DNA of 64,000 bases from JAXDJH01 sp034663635. GTDB lineage: Bacteria > Actinomycetota > CADDZG01 > WHSQ01. The stretch lies in assembly GCA_034663635.1 (NCBI GenBank), contig JAXDJH010000013.1, positions 248,001 through 312,000 of the forward strand, given 5' to 3'. The number at the start of each line of letters is the position of its first letter. Position 1 is the first letter of the stretch. The notes under the pieces are model-generated. The model saw only the letters and a list, made by a program, of their open reading frames with translations, was not told where the DNA came from and ran no database searches. Positions 17,767-26,085 of the stretch are shown in pieces. The position numbers were made by a program, and so were the translations under genes.

Positions 17767-17823
17767 TAGGCCTTGTGCGCTCTCCCCTAGCTAAGGTCCT
17801 GGCCGCGCCGTAGCGTTGGAGTC

Positions 17824-20439
17824 ATGTCGACCATCAAGACTCCGGACCAAAGGCTCCGGGTCTTCGTCAGCTCAACGTTGCAGGAGCTCGCACCCGAAAG
17901 GGCAGCAGCGCGGCGCGCGATCGAAACGATGCGACTCTCCCCGATCCTGTTCGAGCTCGGCGCTCGACCACACCCCCCGCAGGATCTCTATCGCGCATAC
18001 CTGGAGCAGAGTCAGATCTTCGTGGGCATCTACTGGCAGAGTTACGGGTGGAAAGGGCCGGGGATGTCGATCTCGGGTCTCGAGGACGAATACCAACTTG
18101 CCGCCGACAAGCCGAAGCTCCTCTACATAAAGACGCCCGCTCCGGACCGGCAGGACACCCTCGACGCGTTACTCGACCGCATCCGCAACGACGAAGGACT
18201 CTCCTACAAACAGTTCATCGAGCCGGATGAGCTTCAGCAACTGATCGAGAACGATCTCGCCCTTCTGCTCACGGAGCATTTCGAAAGCGTTCACCTACCG
18301 ACCGAGAACGAGAAGAACCAACGTCGGAACGCCGCAAGCTTGCCGACCAGACTCGACAGCTTCGTGGGCCGGGAGGTCGAGCTTCTCGAGTTGTCCCAGA
18401 TATTGGCCAACGGGTCGGATCGCTTGATCACGATGACCGGTCCGGGAGGCATCGGTAAGACACGACTCGCGCTGGAGGCAGCTAGGCGCGCGAACGACAC
18501 CTATGAGGACGGCATCTATTACGTGCCGTTGTCTTCGGTCACTCAACCGGAGGTTGTGATCCCGACGATCGTGCAGGCGCTTGACGTCAAGGGGTCGACG
18601 GTGGACCCATTGATCGCGTTGATGGGCTTCCTCTCAGACCGTCATCTGCTTCTGGTGCTCGACAACTTCGAACAAGTTCTTCCGGCATCTACCGACATCG
18701 CCCGGCTCGCGGAAGCGTGCCCCAACCTCACTTTGGTGATCACGAGTCGCTCGACCCTCAACCTGCGGGCCGAGCGCGAATACCAGGTTGTGGCGATGAA
18801 CGTGCCCGAAACGGACGAGCTGGAAGGCTTGGCTAGGAGCGACGCGATCCGTCTGTTCGTAGATCGGGCCACTGCGATCAATCAGGATTTCACTTTGAGT
18901 TCATCGAATGCGAAGGCGATCGCGGAGATCTGCCGTCAACTCGACGGTCTGCCGTTAGCTCTTGAGCTCGCGGCAGCACGGACTCGATTGCTTGGACCGG
19001 ACGCGATGCTCGATCGTTTGCACCACAGTCTGAATCTCCTCACCAGTGGGTCACGTGACGTGCCGCAACGTCATCAGACGCTTCGATCCGCCATCGATTG
19101 GAGCTACAAGCTCCTTAGCAAGCCCGAACAAACTCTATTCACCCGTATGGCCGCGTTCCAGGGAGGGTGCACTCTGGAAGCCGCCGAAGCGGTTTGCAAT
19201 CCGAGAGGTGACCTCGATCTCCTCGAACTGATGACTTCGTTGCTCGAGAAGAGTCTGATCAAACACGAGCTCCGGTCCGGCGAACCGCGATTCTCGATGC
19301 TGAAAACGATCTGGGAGTACGCCAACGAGCTCTTGAACGAGGGAGGCGACAACGACCTCATCCGCTCGGCTCACTCCGACTTCTTCCTTACGCTCATCTC
19401 GGCTGCCCACGATGGCCTTAGGTCGGCCGGCCAGGTCGCCTGGTTGGGACGACTGGAGCGCGACTGCGACAACCTGCGCACCGCGCTGCGTTGGTGCCTA
19501 GACCACGACCAAGCCGAGGCGGTAGCTGAAGCGGGTTGGACCCTTTGGCTCTTCTGGTGGTTGAACGCGCACCTCGCCGAGGGTAAGCAGCTGATGGACG
19601 AAACGCTGGAGCGCGGTGGTCTCTCGGGAGTCGGCCTTGCTAAGGCTCGTGCCGTCAAAGGATGCATGGCTTTCTGGCAGGGCGACTATCCAGATGCCCT
19701 CCCACTTCTGGCCGCGGCGCTAGAGAGTTTCCACGAGCATCACGATCTCGCCGGCGTCGCGCTGTGCCAGTTGCCTCTTGGTTTCGTCGAAGGGACCACG
19801 GGCTCCCCCGAGGCCACGCGCGAACGTCTCGAGCAGAGCGTCGCCTCGTTCAAGCAGGTCCACGACGAATGGGGCACCGCCCTCGCGATGAACGCACTCT
19901 GTTGGACCGCGGTTGCCCTGGACCTCGGAGTTGGAGACGAGGTCTTCGAAGAAGCGCTCGCCCGTGCGGAGAAACTCGGAACTGAACTGGACGTGGGGAT
20001 GGCGCTGCGCAACCTCGGCACTCGGCGGGCGGATGAGGGTCACAATGATGAGGCCAAGGGATTGCTGGTTAAGGCGCTCCGGCGACTGTGGCGAGGCTAC
20101 GTCCATGGAGGCTCGTCGTACACGCTAGAGGCCCTCGCAGAGATCGCTGCGAAAGAGGGCAACCCAGACCTCGCCGTTCGACTGTTCGCCGCCACGGACG
20201 CCATCCGAGAGAAGATGAACTCGCGGATCGTTCCGATGTTCGTCCCGCGTTTCGAGGATTTCCTCAACGGACTCAGATCTGAGATGGGGGCCGGGTTCGA
20301 GCTCGCGTGGGACGCGGGGCGGCGATTGAGCATGAACGACGCGGTCGGACTCGCCCTGGCCTGGGCCGATGGCAAGAGATCGGACGCCATTAGCGTTGAG
20401 GCTGGTCTCAGAAACGGCCGAACAAGTACTTTGACTTAG
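17824..20439 (+). CDS. DUF4062 - STAND ATPase - TPR protein
   Basis: An 871-aa three-part protein. Residues about 10-110 form a DUF4062 domain (LRVFVSSTLQELAPER, SYGW, SGLEDEY). Residues about 175-450 form an AP-ATPase/NB-ARC-like STAND module with FVGRE, Walker A GPGGIGKT (206-213), Walker B HLLLVLDNFEQ (274-284), sensor TSRSTL and the GLPLALELAAAR motif. The C-terminal half (about 500-830) is helical, TPR-like. STAND proteins are switches that oligomerise on ligand binding; with an N-terminal effector-like domain this one could act in defence or signalling. There is no DNA-binding domain, unlike AfsR/MalT. ATG at 17824; the neighbour 10 nt downstream is metabolic. The function is inferred only from architecture. 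Confidence 0.85.
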   Translation: MSTIKTPDQRLRVFVSSTLQELAPERAAARRAIETMRLSPILFELGARPHPPQDLYRAYLEQSQIFVGIYWQSYGWKGPGMSISGLEDEYQLAADKPKLLYIKTPAPDRQDTLDALLDRIRNDEGLSYKQFIEPDELQQLIENDLALLLTEHFESVHLPTENEKNQRRNAASLPTRLDSFVGREVELLELSQILANGSDRLITMTGPGGIGKTRLALEAARRANDTYEDGIYYVPLSSVTQPEVVIPTIVQALDVKGSTVDPLIALMGFLSDRHLLLVLDNFEQVLPASTDIARLAEACPNLTLVITSRSTLNLRAEREYQVVAMNVPETDELEGLARSDAIRLFVDRATAINQDFTLSSSNAKAIAEICRQLDGLPLALELAAARTRLLGPDAMLDRLHHSLNLLTSGSRDVPQRHQTLRSAIDWSYKLLSKPEQTLFTRMAAFQGGCTLEAAEAVCNPRGDLDLLELMTSLLEKSLIKHELRSGEPRFSMLKTIWEYANELLNEGGDNDLIRSAHSDFFLTLISAAHDGLRSAGQVAWLGRLERDCDNLRTALRWCLDHDQAEAVAEAGWTLWLFWWLNAHLAEGKQLMDETLERGGLSGVGLAKARAVKGCMAFWQGDYPDALPLLAAALESFHEHHDLAGVALCQLPLGFVEGTTGSPEATRERLEQSVASFKQVHDEWGTALAMNALCWTAVALDLGVGDEVFEEALARAEKLGTELDVGMALRNLGTRRADEGHNDEAKGLLVKALRRLWRGYVHGGSSYTLEALAEIAAKEGNPDLAVRLFAATDAIREKMNSRIVPMFVPRFEDFLNGLRSEMGAGFELAWDAGRRLSMNDAVGLALAWADGKRSDAISVEAGLRNGRTSTLT

Positions 20440-20449
20440 GGTCCGGCCG

Positions 20450-21397
20450 ATGGAGCCGATCCCCGTCGTCGACCACGACACGGTCCTTTCAACCGTCAGT
20501 CCCAGACAAGCGATCGATCGCGTGCGTGAAGCGTTCCTGCGTCACTCGCGCGGTGAGTGGAAGATGCCCGCGAAGGTCTATCTGGAGAGCCCTCCCGACG
20601 GAGACTTCCGGGCCATGCCGGCACTTGGCGACGGAGTCGCCCTCGTGAAATGGGTCACGTCTTTTCCGGTCAACCCATCGCGAGGCCTCCCAGTAGTGAT
20701 GGGAACGATCCTCGCGAACGATGCAACGACGGGCCGGCCACTTGCGATCGTCGACGCGAGGGCGGTTACCGCGTTGAGGACCGGCGCCTCAGCAGCTGTG
20801 GCGAGCCTGGCGCTCGCGCGATCTGACGCTCGGACGGTCGGGATCATCGGCTGCGGCCTGCACGGCGCGTGGGCGGCTCGCTGTCTGGCCGCCGCGGGTT
20901 TCGGGCCGGGGATCTGCTCCGACCTCGACGCCGATGCTGCAGGCGCACTCGCCGAAGAGCTCGGTTGGTCTTCAGGTTCCTTGCGCGAGGCATTGGCGGC
21001 CGACGTCATTGCAACGGTCACGCCGGGCTCCGCCCCGATCGCCGATGCGGACGATCTCAAGCCCGGCTCACACTTGAATGCATTGGGTGCCGACGGGCCG
21101 GGCAAATCGGAACTGACGATCCCGGCAGTTGCAAGGTGCAAGCTCTTCTGCGACGAGTGGACCCAGGCGAGTCACGGTGGCGAGCTCCACGCCGCGATCG
21201 AATCTGGCGCGGTCGGCCGCTCCGACGTCACGGAGATCGGACACGTCTTGCTTGGTGAGAAGCCGGGCAGAGCCACCGACGACGAGATCACGCTGTTCGA
21301 TTCGACGGGACTGGCGATCCAGGATCTAGCCATAGTCACCGCACTCCTCGACGCGTTGCGCGAGGGGCGCGTGAAGGTACCCACCGTCTCCCTCTAG
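20450..21397 (+). CDS. Ornithine cyclodeaminase / mu-crystallin family enzyme
   Basis: A 315-aa NAD(P)-binding protein of the OCD/mu-crystallin/alanine dehydrogenase family. The N-terminal half contains VALVKWVTSFP and the conserved VDARAVTALRTGA segment. The Rossmann motif is GIIGCGLHGAWAARCL (GxGxxG variant, about 132-148). NALGADGPGKSEL and an ID-type C-terminus follow. Substrates in this family range over ornithine, alanine, ketimines and N-carboxyalkyl amino acids, so the reaction is not assigned. It starts 10 nt after the STAND gene and is followed 59 nt later by the CADD-like gene. Confidence 0.85.
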   Translation: MEPIPVVDHDTVLSTVSPRQAIDRVREAFLRHSRGEWKMPAKVYLESPPDGDFRAMPALGDGVALVKWVTSFPVNPSRGLPVVMGTILANDATTGRPLAIVDARAVTALRTGASAAVASLALARSDARTVGIIGCGLHGAWAARCLAAAGFGPGICSDLDADAAGALAEELGWSSGSLREALAADVIATVTPGSAPIADADDLKPGSHLNALGADGPGKSELTIPAVARCKLFCDEWTQASHGGELHAAIESGAVGRSDVTEIGHVLLGEKPGRATDDEITLFDSTGLAIQDLAIVTALLDALREGRVKVPTVSL

Positions 21398-21456
21398 GCC
21401 AGATCCAGCCTGTAAGGTTCAGCGGACCAAGCGGCCAGCCACCCCAGGAGGAAACG

Positions 21457-22122
21457 ATGACTTCGATCAAACCCGACCGCCTTGTCGCCGCGACTTCCGA
21501 CCGGCGCTTGCTCGACCATCCCTTCTACAAGGCGTGGGCGGCAGGCACTCTGACGGTCGAAGATCTGCGCGAGTACTCCAAGCAGTACTGGCGTCAGGTC
21601 GAAGCGTTCCCCGGCTACCTCCAAAAAGTCGGCAGCCGCATTTCCGACGATCGAGCGAGAGGCATCATCGCCTCTAACCTGGGTGACGAGATCGACGGAG
21701 ACCACCAAGGGCTCTGGCTCGACTTCGCGAAGGCTCTCGGCACAGCCGAGTCGGAAGTGAGAGCGTCCTCCGCAAACCCTCATACCGAGTCGTGTGTGAA
21801 GGCGTTTGACGACGCTTGTGCGAACTCCGATGTCGGATTCGCTCTCGGCATGCTGTGGGGTTACGAGTCTCAGACGCCGGAAGTCGCACAGACGAAAGTC
21901 GAAGGGCTCCGGGGCCACTACGGCATCGACGGCGACGGAGTCACCTACTTCGAGCTTCATGGAGAGCTAGATGTGGAGCACGCCGACGAGCTTGTCGAGG
22001 CGATCAATCGTGAGGTTGGCGTGGACGCGGCCGAAACGGTGGCCGCGGGTGCGCGGGCGGGGGCCGAAGCGATCTGGGGTCTACTCGACGGAGTCTGCGA
22101 AACGCGCGGGATCTCCTGCTGA
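21457..22122 (+). CDS. CADD/PqqC-like di-iron oxygenase (heme-oxygenase fold)
   Basis: A 221-aa TENA/PqqC-fold protein resembling CADD, the chlamydial enzyme that makes p-aminobenzoate by sacrificing its own tyrosine. Probable metal ligands can be read in order: E78 and H83 (GDEIDGDH), E137 (WGYESQ), H168, D172 and H175 (H-x3-D-x2-H). A candidate sacrificial tyrosine is Y24 (HPFYKAW) and a nearby lysine is K147. ATG at 21457 follows AGGAGG. If it is functional, it would supply pABA for folate. Whether this bacterium lacks pabABC cannot be seen here. The family call is good; the exact reaction is inference. Confidence 0.8.
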   Translation: MTSIKPDRLVAATSDRRLLDHPFYKAWAAGTLTVEDLREYSKQYWRQVEAFPGYLQKVGSRISDDRARGIIASNLGDEIDGDHQGLWLDFAKALGTAESEVRASSANPHTESCVKAFDDACANSDVGFALGMLWGYESQTPEVAQTKVEGLRGHYGIDGDGVTYFELHGELDVEHADELVEAINREVGVDAAETVAAGARAGAEAIWGLLDGVCETRGISC

Positions 22123-22123
22123 G

Positions 22124-23476
22124 TCAGCGATGCGTGGCCCGAGCTCGGGCCGCGAGACTCTCTAGATCGGGCGATAGCTCGACCGGATAACGCTTCTCGG
22201 GTTCACCTAGGACCTTCGCGTAGTCGGGTAGACGCGTCATCGACTCGAGGAAACGGTCGCGTTTCGCATCCAGCCCCTCGGGGCCGATGATCCGCTCCCC
22301 TTGCATCATGAACTTCTGCAGTATCGGAGTGGATTCGTCGACCTCCTCTTTGTTGAGGGACATGACGTCACGTTCGTATTTGCCGTCACGCATGAACCTG
22401 TGCACCTGCTTCCGACCCGGAAGGGTGACTTTGCCGGTCGACAGTTTCACCTTCGGCCCCGTCTCGGCATCCCACACGAGCTTGTAGACACCGCCGAGGT
22501 ATGGAGAATCCGCGCTGGTTCCCATCTGAGTTCCCACGCCGAACGAATCCACAGGGACCTGGTCGTCCAGCAATTGTTTGATCCTGTACTCGTCAAGGTC
22601 GCCCGAAAGGACGATCTTCACATCGTGAAGTCCTGCATCGTCGAGGATCTTTCTTACCGAACGCGAAAGCGCGTCGAAATCGCCCGAGTCGATCCGCACG
22701 CCATTGAGCTTGAGGCCCTCTATCGCGATCTCTTCCGCGACCTGGACGGCCCTGCGAGCTCCCTGCTCCACGTCGAACGTGTCGATCAGAAGGATCGCTC
22801 GCTCGGGAAAGTCGCTCACGTAAGCACGGAAGGCCTCGATCTCAGTGTCGAACGCCATGACGTAGGAATGAGCCATCGTGCCGCTCACGGGGATGCCGAA
22901 TTCCTTGCCCGCCAGCACGTTCGACGTCGCAGCCGCGCCGGCGATATAGGCCGCCCTTGCCGCCTTCAATCCGGCGTCAGCACCGTGGTCGCGACGTAGC
23001 GAGAAGTCCAGGAACGTGCGCTCGCCACTCGCGAGCTTCACTCGCGCCGCTTTCGAAGCGATCATCGTCTGGAAAGTCAGGCAGTTAAGAAGAAACGTCT
23101 CGACCACTTGGGCTTCGATCAATGGAGCGGTGACGCTGATGAGCGGCTCGGTCTCGAAGACGAGGTCTCCTTCCGGGATCGCCCAGACGTCTCCAGAGAA
23201 ACGAAAGCCCGCGAGGTATCCGAGGAAATCATCTGAAAAGAACCCGAGGGAAGCGAGGTAATCGAGTGATTCGTCATCGAACCTAAGGCTCAGGAGGTAG
23301 TCGAGGGCCTGATCCAATCCTGCAGCGACCATGAAGTTGCGACGCCTCGGCAGATCGCGAACGAACAGGTCGAACGTCGCCTGCCCATTCATGCCGTGGC
23401 GGTGATAGCTCGCGGCCATGGTCAGCTCGTAGAGGTCAGTAAGGAGGGCGGCGTTGCTATCGGTTACCCAGGGCAT
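22124..23476 (-). CDS. pncB: Nicotinate phosphoribosyltransferase
   Basis: A 450-aa enzyme joining nicotinate to PRPP to give nicotinate mononucleotide in NAD salvage. The N-terminus LLTDLYELTMAASY is diagnostic. SGTMAHSYVMAF carries the catalytic histidine that is phosphorylated in this family, and VRIDSGDFDALS and IVLSGDLDEY belong to the phosphoribosyl site. Start ATG at 23476, 9 nt downstream of pncA, so nicotinamide deamidation and nicotinate use are co-expressed. The 3' end converges with the CADD-like gene, 1 nt apart. Confidence 0.96.
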   Translation of the reverse strand: MPWVTDSNAALLTDLYELTMAASYHRHGMNGQATFDLFVRDLPRRRNFMVAAGLDQALDYLLSLRFDDESLDYLASLGFFSDDFLGYLAGFRFSGDVWAIPEGDLVFETEPLISVTAPLIEAQVVETFLLNCLTFQTMIASKAARVKLASGERTFLDFSLRRDHGADAGLKAARAAYIAGAAATSNVLAGKEFGIPVSGTMAHSYVMAFDTEIEAFRAYVSDFPERAILLIDTFDVEQGARRAVQVAEEIAIEGLKLNGVRIDSGDFDALSRSVRKILDDAGLHDVKIVLSGDLDEYRIKQLLDDQVPVDSFGVGTQMGTSADSPYLGGVYKLVWDAETGPKVKLSTGKVTLPGRKQVHRFMRDGKYERDVMSLNKEEVDESTPILQKFMMQGERIIGPEGLDAKRDRFLESMTRLPDYAKVLGEPEKRYPVELSPDLESLAARARATHR

Positions 23477-23485
23477 GGGACTAAG

Positions 23486-24070
23486 TTAGGAGACGCGAAC
23501 GCCGGCGCGCTCCATCTCCTCTATCGCCCGATCGCCGTCCCCTTCATTTAGGTTCACGGCCCTGATGCCCTCAGCCGGCACTTCGGTCGCGAAGCCCTTG
23601 CGGACGGCGTCGATGGCGGTCTCTTTCACGCAGTAGTCCGTGGCGAGGCCCACGACAACCACCCGCTCGACCCCGTGCTCGCGAAGCATCGTCTCCAGTT
23701 GTGTCGGAGACTCTTCCCCCGAATCCGGGTCACGCACTGTGAACCCCGAGTAACCGTCCTCGCCGCCGGTTCCCTTCCGCACGACGTCCCCGTCGACCTC
23801 CAGGTCGGGATGGAATGCAGCGCCCCACGAATCGGCGACGCAATGGACGGGCCAGATGCCTCCATCCTTTTGGAAGTGAGCCGTGACCTCCGGATGCCAG
23901 TCCTGGGTGTAGGCCACGTAGGCCCCCGCCTCACGGGCCCTGGAGATCTCTTCGTTGACGAAGGGCACGACCTTCTCTCCTTCGGCTATGTAAAGGCTTC
24001 CGTCGATATCGGCGAAGTCGTTCTGGACGTCCACGACGATAAGGGCGCTCTTGGAGTCGAATTCGGTCAC
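23486..24070 (-). CDS. pncA: Nicotinamidase
   Basis: A 194-aa isochorismatase-fold amidase hydrolysing nicotinamide to nicotinate. The catalytic triad reads D14 (VVDVQNDF), K99 (VRKGTGG) and C147 (ATDYCVKETA). Metal ligands D57, H59 and H65 (TQDWHPEVTAH) are present, with H76 a likely fourth. The length matches mycobacterial PncA. GTG start at 24070; pncB follows 9 nt downstream. This is the enzyme type that activates pyrazinamide in mycobacteria. Confidence 0.96.
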   Translation of the reverse strand: MTEFDSKSALIVVDVQNDFADIDGSLYIAEGEKVVPFVNEEISRAREAGAYVAYTQDWHPEVTAHFQKDGGIWPVHCVADSWGAAFHPDLEVDGDVVRKGTGGEDGYSGFTVRDPDSGEESPTQLETMLREHGVERVVVVGLATDYCVKETAIDAVRKGFATEVPAEGIRAVNLNEGDGDRAIEEMERAGVRVS

Positions 24071-24126
24071 GCGCTATACCTCACAGGCCGTTCATCATAA
24101 TTAGAGCAACCGCCGGAGGGAGAACC

Positions 24127-24945
24127 ATGACGCAGCGCACGAAGATCAGCGGGTGGAGAAAGATCGCCGCCGCGACCTGGGGGAATCCGAACGATCCTCA
24201 GATGTATGGAGATCTCGAGATCGACGCAACGAACATGCTCGACTACATCCGCTTGGCGCGGGAAAAGGCGGACGTGAAATTGAGCGTCACTCACCTTGCG
24301 GGGAAAGCGGTGGGGAAAGCGCTCGGCGATCACCCTGATCTGAACGTCCGTCTGTACCGGGGCCATTTCATCCAGCGACCAACGGTCGACGTTTTCTTCA
24401 TCGTTTCGATGTCGCAAGGAAACGAACTCTCCGGCGTGAAGGTCGAACGTGCAGATGAGAAGTCCGTGGTCGAGATCGCGCGGGAGCTGGCGGACCGGGC
24501 CGGCCGCATCCGAGGTGGTGATGACGCCGTTTACGGCAAGACGAAGAAGATGCTGTCTTCAACTCCCCGCAGGTTGCTTGGGCTATCGATGAAGGCCGCA
24601 GCATGGCTCACCGCCGACAGGGACATGGATCTCAAGAAACAAGGTCTTCCCCGTCAGGCATTCGGCAGCGTCATGGTGAGCTCCGTCGGGATGTTCGGGA
24701 TCCAACACGCTTACGCGCCCTTGTCGCCGTATTACAGGATCCCGTTCCTGATCCTTGTCGGAGAGGTCGCCGATAAAGCGGTAGTCGTGGACGGCGCCGT
24801 AGTTCCGCGCCCGATGCTGACGGTGAGCGCCACGATGGACCATCGCTATCTCGACGGTTTCCATGCGGCGCGATTGGCGACGAGCCTGCGCGAGTACCTC
24901 GCCGATCCAGCCAAGTTCGAACCCGGGTTCGGTCAGGCCACCTAA
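24127..24945 (+). CDS. Stand-alone 2-oxoacid dehydrogenase E2-type acyltransferase domain
   Basis: A 272-aa protein equal to the catalytic (CAT-fold) domain of dihydrolipoamide acyltransferases, without lipoyl or subunit-binding domains. The C-terminal active-site motif is MDHRYLDGF, matching DHRxxDG, with catalytic H and D. No E1 or E3 gene is nearby. Lone E2-like domains are known in actinobacteria but their acyl acceptors are mostly undefined. ATG at 24127 follows GGAGGG at 24115-24120. It converges with the HD-GYP gene, 5 nt apart. Confidence 0.85.
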   Translation: MTQRTKISGWRKIAAATWGNPNDPQMYGDLEIDATNMLDYIRLAREKADVKLSVTHLAGKAVGKALGDHPDLNVRLYRGHFIQRPTVDVFFIVSMSQGNELSGVKVERADEKSVVEIARELADRAGRIRGGDDAVYGKTKKMLSSTPRRLLGLSMKAAAWLTADRDMDLKKQGLPRQAFGSVMVSSVGMFGIQHAYAPLSPYYRIPFLILVGEVADKAVVVDGAVVPRPMLTVSATMDHRYLDGFHAARLATSLREYLADPAKFEPGFGQAT

Positions 24946-24950
24946 ACCGA

Positions 24951-26078
24951 TCAGTCGATGTCGGGGTCGAAGGAAGCTTCGCCTTCCGCGGGGGCCGCGT
25001 CCGCGTAACGCTCCTTGATGCCCAAGATCTGGCCCATCGAGTTGAGGAAGATGTCCAACAAAGTCTCATCGAATTGGGTGCCGCGCCCTGCTCTCATGAT
25101 CTCGACGGACTCGGCCAGAGGCTTTGCCTTGCTGTAAACGCGATTCGATGTGAGCGCATCGAAGACGTCGGCGATGGCGGTGATGCGTCCCTCGATCGGG
25201 ATGTCCTCGCCCTTCAGCTGGGTCGGATATCCACTTCCGTCGACCCTCTCGTGGTGAGTGAGCGCGATCGTGGCTGCGAGATTCAGCACTTCGGATTGTG
25301 TCCCCGACAGAAGCCTGTGCCCGATCTCGCAATGACGCTTCATGAACGTCCATTCCTGCTCGGTGAGCTTCCCAGGTTTCATGAGGATGCTGTCCGGGAT
25401 CCCGATCTTGCCGACGTCGTGCATGGAGCTCGCCACCTGGATGAGCTGCGAGCGGTCCGCTTCGATCCCGTATCGATCGGCCATCAACGAGCAGTAGCGC
25501 GACATCCGCTCAACGTGTCGAGGGGTGTCGTCATCTCTGAACTCGGCGGCCAGCGATAGCCGGCGGATCGTCTCATCCTGGAGCTGGCGCATCTCGCGCT
25601 CTGCGTGTTCGAGCCGCCCGATGTAACCCATCATCTCCTCGGTGCGGGCTCGGACCATCTGCTCGAGCCGTTCGCGGTGGGCGCGGTTCTCTATCTCGGC
25701 CCGCCTTCGTCGCATGGCGCTGTTGACCTGGATCAGGATTTCGGTGGGTTTGAGCGGCTTGATCAGATAGCCGTAAGCCCCGATGTCGAGGGCGGAGTCG
25801 GCGAGTTTGGGATCCTCGACGCCGGTGAGGAGCATCGTCGCGACCTCAGGATGCTCGTGGGAGATCTCAGACAAGAGATCGAGGCCGCTGCCTCCCGGCA
25901 TGTCCATATCGGTCATGACGAGAGCGAAGTCCTCTTCCTTGAGCCGTTGGCGAGCCTCTTCGAGATTCCCCGCGGTGATGCAGTGATACCCAGCTCTATC
26001 AAGGATCCGAGCCATCATCCTTCGAATGGGCTCCTCGTCATCGACTACAAGAACAGTTGCGTCCCCGTCGTCGCTCAT
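24951..26078 (-). CDS. Response regulator with HD-GYP phosphodiesterase domain
   Basis: A 375-aa regulator. The receiver domain (1-120) has VVDDEEP and phosphoacceptor D57 (MTDMDMPGGSG). A coiled coil covers about 125-170. The HD-GYP domain (about 175-350) has HDVGKIGIPD and HHERVDGSGYP, with DVFDALTS. HD-GYP proteins hydrolyse cyclic di-GMP. Together with the BldD homologue at 42697, this points to c-di-GMP signalling in the organism, although the two are far apart. Start ATG at 26078. The upstream AidB-like gene ends 7 nt before the start codon. Confidence 0.95.
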   Translation of the reverse strand: MSDDGDATVLVVDDEEPIRRMMARILDRAGYHCITAGNLEEARQRLKEEDFALVMTDMDMPGGSGLDLLSEISHEHPEVATMLLTGVEDPKLADSALDIGAYGYLIKPLKPTEILIQVNSAMRRRRAEIENRAHRERLEQMVRARTEEMMGYIGRLEHAEREMRQLQDETIRRLSLAAEFRDDDTPRHVERMSRYCSLMADRYGIEADRSQLIQVASSMHDVGKIGIPDSILMKPGKLTEQEWTFMKRHCEIGHRLLSGTQSEVLNLAATIALTHHERVDGSGYPTQLKGEDIPIEGRITAIADVFDALTSNRVYSKAKPLAESVEIMRAGRGTQFDETLLDIFLNSMGQILGIKERYADAAPAEGEASFDPDID

Positions 26079-26085
26079 GCCTCCA

